Under the pieces are notes generated by a model that saw only the letters and a program-made list of their open reading frames with translations, searched no databases and was not told the DNA's origin. Shown in pieces: positions 7,199-13,493 of a DNA stretch of 21,667 nt. The first letter of the stretch is position 1; every line of letters begins with the position of its first letter. The stretch comes from JAEUMW01 sp039807745 (GTDB taxonomy: Bacteria > Pseudomonadota > Gammaproteobacteria > Burkholderiales > JAEUMW01), in contig JBDHRV010000053.1 of NCBI GenBank assembly GCA_039807745.1, positions 1 to 21,667 on the forward strand, written 5' to 3'. The position numbers were made by a program, and so were the translations under genes.

Positions 7199-8734
7199 AT
7201 GAACGCACGGGCCGAACGGCGGTGGATCATCGGCGCGGCCGCCGCGGGACTCACGGCATGGAGCGCCGTCGCGGGCCACGCGCACGCGACAGTCGCACGC
7301 ACACTGGAGAACCCGGTGCCGAGTGGATCGGGGCCGATCACGGCACCACAGGGCGCGCTGTGGCAGGCGTTTGCATACGAGAACGTTCTCGGCACGCACA
7401 TGGATCTGCTCATCGCCGGCGGCGCCGAAGCGCAGGTGCAGTGGGCGCATCGCGCTGCGCTGGCGGAGATCGACCGCCTCACGCGCATTCTGAGCACGCG
7501 CGATCCGGAGAGCGTGATCGCCTCGTTCATGGCTGGCGGGTCCGCGCCCGTGCCCGCGATCTCCGCCCTCCTCGCGCTCTATGGCGAATGGTCGGCGCGC
7601 ACCCAGGGCGTGATCAGCCCCTACCTGGGCGGCGCGGCGGCGCTGTGGGGGCGCGCGCGCGTGACCGGCCAGCTGCCGGATGACGATGCACTGCGCCGGG
7701 CGGTAGCGACGTCCGATCCGGCGTGCCTCAACATCGACGCCCTGGGCAAGGCGTACATCGTCGAGCGCGCAGTCGCCGCCGCGCGCGAGCATGCCCCCGT
7801 CGGGCTGCTCAACATCGGCGGTGATCTGCGCGCATGGGGCGAGGAGATCTGGGTGGTCACCGTCGCGGACCCGCGTGCGTCCGCGGAGAACGCGCCGCCC
7901 CTGCTCACCTTCCCGCTACGCGAAGGTGCGGTCGCCACCAGCGGCGGCTATCTTCGGAACGTGACGGTCGCCGGGCAGACGTTCTCGCACGTGCTCGACG
8001 GTCGCAGCGGTCGCGCGGCGAATCCGCGCAACGCGGCCACCGTGGTCGCGCGCGACTGCGTCACTGCCAACGCCATCGCCACTGCCTGCTGCGTCGTGGA
8101 GCGTGAGTCGGATCAGGCGGCGCTGCTGTCGCATCCCGGCGTCCGCGGCTTTCTGGTCGCCACCAACGGTTCCGGTACGCATCGGGGTGGAGTGCTCGCG
8201 CAGGTCACGTACAACGAGACGGAAAATGCGCCGCGGCCCCTGCCTGCGTCCGCGCACACCTGGCCATCCGGCTACGCCATGAATGTCGCCGTCAATCTGC
8301 GGGATCCCGGCGTGCACCGCTATCGCCGCCCCTACGTGAGCGTGTGGATCGAAGACGCGGCCGGCAGGGTCGTGCGCACGGTCTCACTTTGGGGCGCCCG
8401 GAAGAAGTACCTGCTCGAGATGAGCCACTGGCGCGAAGCGGCTGGCGACGACGCCCTGAAGTCCGTCGCAGCCGTCACGCGCGCCACGCGTCTGCCCGGA
8501 CAGTATTCCGTCACGTGGGACGGCCGCGACGACGCGGGGGCGCCGGTGCCGCGCGGGCAGTACACGGTAGCGGTCGAGATCAACCGCGAATTCGGTCACC
8601 ACGTCGTCGAGCGCACCCGCATCGACTGCACCGGGCAGCCCGCGACGGCGGCGCTGCGGGCGACTTCGGAGACCGACGAATCGGTCGTGAACTACGGTCC
8701 GGTGCTCGACGCCGCAAGCGAAGACAGGATCTGA
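7199..8734 (+). CDS. apbE: FAD:protein FMN transferase ApbE fused to a DUF2271 domain
   Basis: Exported flavin transferase that moves FMN from FAD to Thr/Ser of periplasmic or membrane redox proteins, 511 residues. An N-terminal signal with Arg7-Arg8 and a long Ala-rich hydrophobic stretch ends near HAHA (residue 30). The ApbE domain (about 55-335) shows LNIDALGKAYIVE (177-189), LLNIGGDLRAWG (203-214), SHVLDGRSG (263-271) and the metal-binding DCVTA (286-290). A second domain (about 358-480) has RYRRPYVSVWIEDAAGR, SLWGARKKYL and SVTWDGRDDAGAPVP, recognised as DUF2271. DUF2271 is often a separate small exported protein near PepSY genes; here it is carried as a C-terminal fusion. It is followed by a PepSY-type gene after 5 bp, a common partnership. 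Which protein it flavinylates is not evident. Confidence 0.88.
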   Translation: MNARAERRWIIGAAAAGLTAWSAVAGHAHATVARTLENPVPSGSGPITAPQGALWQAFAYENVLGTHMDLLIAGGAEAQVQWAHRAALAEIDRLTRILSTRDPESVIASFMAGGSAPVPAISALLALYGEWSARTQGVISPYLGGAAALWGRARVTGQLPDDDALRRAVATSDPACLNIDALGKAYIVERAVAAAREHAPVGLLNIGGDLRAWGEEIWVVTVADPRASAENAPPLLTFPLREGAVATSGGYLRNVTVAGQTFSHVLDGRSGRAANPRNAATVVARDCVTANAIATACCVVERESDQAALLSHPGVRGFLVATNGSGTHRGGVLAQVTYNETENAPRPLPASAHTWPSGYAMNVAVNLRDPGVHRYRRPYVSVWIEDAAGRVVRTVSLWGARKKYLLEMSHWREAAGDDALKSVAAVTRATRLPGQYSVTWDGRDDAGAPVPRGQYTVAVEINREFGHHVVERTRIDCTGQPATAALRATSETDESVVNYGPVLDAASEDRI

Positions 8735-8739
8735 GCACC

Positions 8740-9510
8740 ATGCATTTCCATGATCGCGTCTCCGAGTCGCTCCCGGCGGGCCATCCGCATCACCCCGGTG
8801 ACGCGCCACGGCCGGCCACTTTCCGCGCGCGACTGTACTCATGGCTGCTGCATCACAGATTCGTGTACGCGTGCCGCGTGCTGCACGTGTACCTCTCCGT
8901 GCTGGGACTCGCGGTGATGCTTTTCTTCGGCCTCACCGGTTTCACCGTTCACCACGAGGACTGGTTCGGCGCCACCGACGCGAGGGTGCGCGTCTTCCAC
9001 GGTCAAACGCCGGTCGCTCTCATCCGCGACAACGACCGCCTGGGCATCGTCGAGCACTTGCGCAGCACCTGGCGCATCAGCGGCGCGGTGAGCGACTACC
9101 GGCAGCTCGGTCACTCCGTCAGCATCGCTTTCAAGGAACCGGGACGGCTGTGGGAAGTGGACATCGCCGCGGCGAGCGGGCGCACCACCGTCAACGCCCA
9201 GATCTTCAACGCGGCCGGTGTCCTGAACGACCTGCACCGGGGCCGCTACACCGGCGAGGCATGGGGCTGGCTGATGGACATCAGCGCCGTGGTGATCGTC
9301 ATCGCATGCCTGACCGGCCTCGTGCTCTGGCTGACGATGCCGAAGCGGCGCCAGCTCGGCACCGCGGCGCTCCTGTGCGGAATCGTGATGGCCGCTGCGC
9401 TCTACGTCCACGGCGTGCCGGGCGAAGACGAGGGTGTCGACGGCGATGACGACATTCCCGTTGCAGCCAGGATGGACAACACGCCGGAAGCCCAGGCCGA
9501 TCATCCGTGA
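8740..9510 (+). CDS. PepSY-associated transmembrane protein
   Basis: Inner-membrane protein of 256 residues with three predicted helices (about 48-68, 178-199 and 206-223) and a periplasmic loop of about 105 residues. The first helix ends in FFGLTGFTVHHEDWF and the second follows NDLHRGRYTGEAWGW, both typical of PepSY_TM proteins. Candidate haem ligands are H49, H71/H72 and H166. The loop holds a PepSY-like segment (about 95-160). The tail after helix 3 is acidic (GEDEGVDGDDD). Related proteins are linked to ferric-siderophore or flavin-dependent reduction across the membrane. It is the last gene of the iron run, 5 bp after the ApbE-DUF2271 gene. The stop lies at the border of a decayed island, so the 3' end may have been reshaped by that rearrangement. 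Confidence 0.8.
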   Translation: MHFHDRVSESLPAGHPHHPGDAPRPATFRARLYSWLLHHRFVYACRVLHVYLSVLGLAVMLFFGLTGFTVHHEDWFGATDARVRVFHGQTPVALIRDNDRLGIVEHLRSTWRISGAVSDYRQLGHSVSIAFKEPGRLWEVDIAAASGRTTVNAQIFNAAGVLNDLHRGRYTGEAWGWLMDISAVVIVIACLTGLVLWLTMPKRRQLGTAALLCGIVMAAALYVHGVPGEDEGVDGDDDIPVAARMDNTPEAQADHP

Positions 9511-9515
9511 GTGCA

Positions 9516-9608
9516 GGGTCCGCGTCCAGCGAAACAGGCGGCCAGTTCCTCCGCGGTCAACGACTGCCTTACCTCCGCGAGCACCTGAGCCACCGTTCGC
9601 ACCTGATC
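9516..9608 (-). pseudogene. C-terminal scrap of an MmeI-like DNA methyltransferase
   Basis: Read on the minus strand, this stretch encodes about 31 residues beginning DQVRTVAQVLAEVRQSL and ending LAACFAGRGP. It matches the style of the C-terminus of MmeI-like class I DNA methyltransferases, where a Gln-Val-Arg helix and a small DNA-recognition-like turn ending GRGPW come just before the stop. After GRGP the reading frame drops into the 3' end of the PepSY gene and meets a TGA at 9503-9501. The matching N-terminus lies at 12642-12851 on the same strand. Assignment is from remembered family sequences and needs an alignment. Confidence 0.55.
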
Positions 9609-9664
9609 GGAACGCTCGTTTCTTCGGTGCGGAGCCGACCGCGCTTGCCGCCGCTTCCGCTTTT

Positions 9665-10072
9665 TCAACTATCCGGTGCCGGTTGGGCTTGGGGGTCGAA
9701 TCGGTCCTTCCCGGCATCCGGCATCTCCCACAGCGGTGGGCCGCGAGCCGGCGCCAGGGGCGGCGGCGATGTCGCCTCGCCCAAGTGCGCGAGGATTTGG
9801 CGCACGGCCGGCGCTTCAGTAATGAAGGCGATGATGCGCATCTCGGCGCCACACTTCGGGCACAGCAGTGGGAATACCTCATAGATGCGGGCAAGCAGCA
9901 GGGCCCAGGCGTATCGAGCCGCCCGCCGATGGAGCGGCTCTCCCGCCGCTTTTGCCGTCTCGACTGATGCGCTCGGTGGAGTGGGCGCGGGTACAGCCGC
10001 CACCGCAGCCGGTGTCTCGGCTCTGAGCGTCTCGGCCCCCGCGCCCGCTAGCGCGGTAACCGCCGAGCGTAG
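9665..10072 (-). pseudogene. C-terminal remnant of an IS91-like (Y2) transposase
   Basis: Minus-strand frame with RRAARYAWALLLARIYEVFP, a Cys pair in LLCPKCGAEMRIIAFI, then LAHLGE, a Pro-rich linker with APARGPPLW, and DPQAQPAPDS at the stop. This is the usual tail of IS91-type transposases, which normally continues a few residues beyond PQAQPAP. No catalytic Tyr-containing domain is present, and the upstream residues in the frame come from an FHA protein. It is therefore truncated at both ends and is inactive debris. It marks past mobile-element activity in the island. Confidence 0.6.
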
Positions 10073-10075
10073 CGG

Positions 10076-10322
10076 TCCACGCGCGAGCCGGCTGGCCGAG
10101 GAATTGATGAACACGCCGTGGGTGCTCGTGTCCTTCGACGTAGAAGACCCCGTTCTGCTGGCTGATGATCGCGTGCCGGTTCGAGACCTTGGCGTTCGGA
10201 AGGATCCACGCGCTTTGCCTGTCGCGGTCGATCAGGCCGCCCTCCGGTCTGAACAGTTTCTTGGTGGTCGCCCCGAGCTCGAAGGCATCGGCGCTCGTGA
10301 CTTCCAGGATGAGATACTGTGG
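10076..10322 (-). pseudogene. FHA-domain fragment with +1 frameshift
   Basis: On the minus strand, QYLILEVTSADAFELGATTK leads into GGLIDRDRQSAWILPNAKVS, NRHAIISQQNGVFYVE and, after one extra base at 10132-10133, DTSTHGVFINSSASRLARG. This is an FHA fold: the S-N-R-H phosphothreonine-binding stretch and a terminal G-V-F-I-N are present, while the usual G-R is D-R. The layout resembles N-terminal FHA domains such as TagH of type VI secretion systems, but that specific link is weak. The frameshift and the abrupt join to transposase sequence at about 10072 show it is broken. No ATG is visible at its start. Confidence 0.65.
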
Positions 10323-10539
10323 TGAGATCGCGCGGCTGGCTCCCCGACTCTGGAGCGTGGCCGACCCGACTCCGCCGCAGCTCGTACGGTAGGCTGCGGC
10401 TCGAAGAGTTACCTTTGGTTAAAGGGACGCCTTTTTCGGGGCGAACAGTCGCCGTTCTCCCAATCGTCGAGCCGGTCCTGCTGTTCTACAACCGTGCGCT
10501 GGAGAAGAACGCCAGCTACGCGCGCATGCTCGCGCGTCT
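10323..10539. other. Non-coding stretch inside the decayed island
   Basis: No recognisable gene on either strand. A plus-strand open frame (10319-10624) crosses it and includes the segment YNRALEKNASYARMLARLQG, but it matches no family I know and overlaps the better-supported minus-strand gene. Bases 10412-10436 contain alternating short complements (CCTTT, AAAGG, CCTTTTT) that can form two mutually exclusive 5-bp stems. Confidence 0.4.
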
Positions 10540-11406
10540 TCAAGGCCGCACGCCGAGCAACGACTTGATGCTGATCGCCGTATTGGGCGGTGCAAGCCTG
10601 CGCACGCCGTTTCTCAGCAACTGACCCGGGAAGCGCCTGTGCGCCCAGGTCGTGACCGAGACATGCGGCAGTCGACAGACCGAAAACGTCACGTCGGTCT
10701 CGGCGATGGCGCCGCACACGTTGCTATCGTGCGTCTCCCGGTCCGTGTGACTCCGCGTGAATCGTATTCCGGGAAACTCGCTGGTCCGCGTTTCGGGATA
10801 CGACGTACCGGGAAAGTACGTGTAGGTCAACGGGCCCATCGCCAGCTGGTCGAGGTCGCTTCCATGAAACGGGACCGCGCCCGCAAACACCGGGCCGTTG
10901 CACGGACCTTGTTGCCGGTAGCCGATGAGATCCCCCACGGGATCCGAGAACGCTTCGTCGAAGGCCTCGGAAAACGCGCTGCCCAGCGCTTCGCCAAGAC
11001 CGGCTCCCGCGATCAGCCCCACGAACTTCGAGGCGATGGCATTCAGGATCTTGATTTCGAGCTCATCCTGCTTTTGCGTGCCGAGGCTGGACAGGCCCGA
11101 ATCGCTCACGTTGGTTCCGGTGTAGACAACGACGACGCCGTCGGATGGTGCGGCCTCCAGGGGGCCGATTTGCCAATCCGCCGACATGTTGACGCGGTTC
11201 CTCGCGGGATACGCCGGCAACCCGTCGACGGTGATATCCCACGTATTTGCCACCGTCCCGTCGACGACTGCAGGGAAAAAACCTGCGCCGTGCCCACGGT
11301 CCGTCTCATTGATCATCACCCCGAACGTGATGCCGTCGTCGTCCGGAATGTTTCCGCGTTTGCGGTTGATGCGGACGGTTTCGAATCTGAAAATATAGAA
11401 GCCCAT
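10540..11406 (-). CDS. Hypothetical protein, upper partner of the repeat protein gene
   Basis: A 288-residue protein not recognised. It begins MGFYIFRFETVRINRKRGNI and appears soluble, with no signal peptide. The N-terminal half (to about residue 100) is strand-like with WDITVDGLPAYPARN and GVVVVYTGTNVSD, suggesting a small beta domain. The middle holds a Gly/Ala-rich helical stretch (KFVGLIAGAGLGEALGSAFS, about 127-150) that could insert in a membrane or pack as a coil. Six or so aromatic-rich residues follow (TYTYFPGTSYPE). The final 40 residues are Arg/Pro-rich and may reflect a shifted or extended end, as this side borders the broken region. It starts 43 bp after the repeat-protein stop on the same strand and is probably co-transcribed with it. 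Amino-acid composition supports coding better than the opposite strand. Confidence 0.55.
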   Translation of the reverse strand: MGFYIFRFETVRINRKRGNIPDDDGITFGVMINETDRGHGAGFFPAVVDGTVANTWDITVDGLPAYPARNRVNMSADWQIGPLEAAPSDGVVVVYTGTNVSDSGLSSLGTQKQDELEIKILNAIASKFVGLIAGAGLGEALGSAFSEAFDEAFSDPVGDLIGYRQQGPCNGPVFAGAVPFHGSDLDQLAMGPLTYTYFPGTSYPETRTSEFPGIRFTRSHTDRETHDSNVCGAIAETDVTFSVCRLPHVSVTTWAHRRFPGQLLRNGVRRLAPPNTAISIKSLLGVRP

Positions 11407-11449
11407 CTGAGTTCACCCATGCTGCCCGACGGCGACAGGCGGCGGCGTC

Positions 11450-12361
11450 TTATTGCAATGCGATCAGGATCGGAATGAGACCCTGGCCCATGTTCAAAGG
11501 CCGCAGCGCTTTGCCGATCACGGCGCCGAACGCTTTCATGGGATCACCTGCTTTCATGGCATGCCCGGCGGTCGGTGAGGTGGTCAGCAGGTCGCCCACG
11601 TCGATGGCGCCAAACTCCGCGTCGACCTTGCAGAAGACCTTGCCGAGCAACGCCACGGATTGCCTGTTGGCCAGGCCCTCTTGTCTGTCCAGAACGATTC
11701 CGGGCTTGTAGTTACCCGCGCCGGCGATGACGCCCGCCACACGCTTGTCGTACGCCTGGCCGCTGGGGATGAGCGCACCGTCCGGGGCAAGGACCATGAC
11801 CGTTCCCGGATCGACGGGCGCATCGGCCGCGACCGTGAAGTCTTCCGCGCAATCGGCGTGTGTGAGTCGAATGTCACCCGTCACCTCCACGTCGCCCTCG
11901 AAGAAACCGGCCACTCGCCCGCCCTTGCCGTACACGCCGGCTCCGCTGTGACTGACCCCGACCACTCCGCTGCCGCCGCCTTTGTGTTCGCCCCACACGC
12001 CCGCGCCACCCGTGGAACTCGCCGTTTCGCCGTACGCGCCATGCCAGGTCTTGCTGACCGCGATCACGCCGGGCCCCGTGGCCTCCGCGTACACGCCCGC
12101 GCCGCCCGTCGTGCTCTCGCTGAATCCACCGACCGCGTGCCAGCCCTTGCTCTTTCCCACCACGCCGGACCCGCCGGTGAGGCCTTCGCCATAGACGCCG
12201 AATCCTCCTTCACTGAATCCGACGACACCGTGCCAGGTCTTGCCGTCGCCACGAATGCCGACCGCGTCGCCTTTGGCGAAAACACCGATCGATCCTTCGC
12301 CGGTGGCCGTCGCCGTGACGGCGATGCTGTTCGGTCCAGTGGCGGTTTCGTTCGCTGCCAT
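11450..12361 (-). CDS. Gly-rich tandem-repeat protein with conserved C-terminal domain
   Basis: A 303-residue protein. The start at 12361 (MAANETATGPNSIAV) has AAAGGAG seven bases upstream and is preferred over an upstream in-frame ATG at 12511. Residues about 20-165 form degenerate repeats of the type G-V-x-G-x-S-x-x-G-x-G-V-x-G, for example GVVGFSEGGFGVYGEGLTGG and GAGVWGEHKGGGSGVVGVSH, often with a K-T/G-W-H-G/A insertion. Such repeats suggest a beta-helix or fibre-like shaft. The C-terminal domain (about 170-303) runs from TGDIRLTHADCAEDFTVA through DKRVAGVIAGAGNYKPGI and LLGKVFCKVDAEFG to LNMGQGLIPILIALQ. I recall similar Gly-repeat proteins of unknown function with this end; it is reminiscent of phage fibre or surface proteins. 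No signal peptide is seen. Confidence 0.75.
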   Translation of the reverse strand: MAANETATGPNSIAVTATATGEGSIGVFAKGDAVGIRGDGKTWHGVVGFSEGGFGVYGEGLTGGSGVVGKSKGWHAVGGFSESTTGGAGVYAEATGPGVIAVSKTWHGAYGETASSTGGAGVWGEHKGGGSGVVGVSHSGAGVYGKGGRVAGFFEGDVEVTGDIRLTHADCAEDFTVAADAPVDPGTVMVLAPDGALIPSGQAYDKRVAGVIAGAGNYKPGIVLDRQEGLANRQSVALLGKVFCKVDAEFGAIDVGDLLTTSPTAGHAMKAGDPMKAFGAVIGKALRPLNMGQGLIPILIALQ

Positions 12362-12497
12362 TGAGAAGCTCCTTTGGGTGGTGGAGTCGAGACGGATCTG
12401 CTGGCGGCGTCGGTCTCTGAAACCGCGACACACATTCGGGTCTGACGACGGCCCCGTGCCAAGGCTAGGAATTCCAACGGCGATTATGTCTTCGCCG

Positions 12498-12851
12498 TCA
12501 GCCGTGATCAAGGAAGAGATTTGGTGTTGAGCGCTCCTGAGAAATGGCAGGAATCGCCCTCCGAGGAATGCCTGGGGTCACGCGAGGAGCAGCAGAGGGT
12601 CGGCCTGGCAGGCGCGCTTCGATTCGCTCACCCAACAGATCCTCGCTGCCATCGCCGTGCTGGAAAGTCACCCGCCGCTCGAAGACGTAGGCGTTGTCAC
12701 GCGTGTCGTCGCGGGCCGGGTCGGGTTTCGGGACATCGAGCAACTGGCAGAGCTCATTCACGAAGAGCTGATAGTTCGCCCGCTCCGAGCCGCCTGCGGC
12801 GTCCCAGCGGGCGATGAAGGCGTCGAGAGCGGCGTCTGCCGGTTCGTTCAT
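12498..12851 (-). pseudogene. N-terminal fragment of an MmeI-like DNA methyltransferase
   Basis: From the ATG at 12851 the minus strand encodes about 70 residues of the N-terminal domain of MmeI-like class I DNA methyltransferases: ALDAFIARWDAAGGSERANY, then LFVNELCQLLDVPKPDPA, then NAYVFERRVTFQHGDGS. In intact proteins this is followed by an IDLYKRGCFVLEAKQ-type motif. Here the similarity stops at about 12642 and the frame runs on as unrelated Arg/Pro-rich residues to a stop at 12498. The catalytic and target-recognition domains are missing. The C-terminal end of a like gene is found 3 kb away at 9516-9608. Confidence 0.7.
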
Positions 12852-13009
12852 GTGGCTCGATCGGAGGTGGCGATGGCCGTGGAGTGTAGCGGAGGTACTC
12901 CGTCTGCGGGCGTCACCCCCAAAGCGTCGCCCAGGACGTCTCGCGCGAAAGCCCGTATCCTTGCCCGCTCTGCGCTTCTCGCCCTGCTCACCCAACGCCG
13001 ATCTCGAAG

Positions 13010-13474
13010 TTGAAGATTCTCCTCGTCTGCATGGGAAACATCTGCCGCTCGCCGATGGCGGAGGCCGTGGTCCGCCGCATGCTGGCGCGCACAGGGTTGG
13101 CCGCGAACACGAGCGTGGCTTCGGCCGGGACGCACGACTTCAACATCGGACTGTCGCCCGACCCGCGGGCGCGCCTGGCGGCGCAGCGGCGGGGTTACGA
13201 CATGGCAGGGATGCGGGCGCGGCAGATCCAGCCTGAGGACTTCGAGCGCTTCGATCTCATCCTGGCGATGGACCGCAGGAACTTGGCCGTGCTGCAGAGA
13301 GCCTGTCCCGCCGAGCATCGGCACAAGCTCGCGCTCTTTCTCGACCACGCCACAGCGCATGACGCGGACGAAGTGCCGGACCCGTACGGCGAATCGCAGG
13401 AGCGCTTCGAACACGTGCTCGACATGATCGAAGATGCCGCGCGCGGCCTGATCGCATCGCTGCCTCGTGCCTGA
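13010..13474 (+). CDS. Low-molecular-weight protein tyrosine phosphatase
   Basis: Cytoplasmic phosphatase of 154 residues, full length for the family. The P-loop CMGNICRS (C7 nucleophile, R13) is directly at the N-terminus, and the general acid lies in VPDPYG (D124). The start is TTG at 13010, because the family begins with KILLVCMGNICRSP and no ATG or GTG is in frame nearby upstream; the ribosome-binding site is weak. Bacterial members act on tyrosine kinases of exopolysaccharide synthesis or in general dephosphorylation. No kinase or polysaccharide operon is adjacent, although a phosphomannomutase gene is 4 kb downstream. The antiporter gene downstream is convergent, separated by 19 bp. Confidence 0.9.
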   Translation: MKILLVCMGNICRSPMAEAVVRRMLARTGLAANTSVASAGTHDFNIGLSPDPRARLAAQRRGYDMAGMRARQIQPEDFERFDLILAMDRRNLAVLQRACPAEHRHKLALFLDHATAHDADEVPDPYGESQERFEHVLDMIEDAARGLIASLPRA

Positions 13475-13493
13475 CGGCAGCGGTCGGCGAGCC

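Noticed and set aside
10412..10436. Alternating CCTTT/AAAGG/CCTTTTT segments resembling an attenuator
   Set aside because: Stems are only 5 bp and no gene starts just downstream on the plus strand.
10319..10624. 101-residue plus-strand open frame in the island
   Set aside because: No recognisable family and it overlaps the minus-strand hypothetical gene; kept only as an unexplained open frame.
11860..12300. Repetitive DNA considered as a CRISPR or tandem repeat array
   Set aside because: Repeats are degenerate at DNA level, without uniform spacers, and are explained by the coding Gly-rich repeats.
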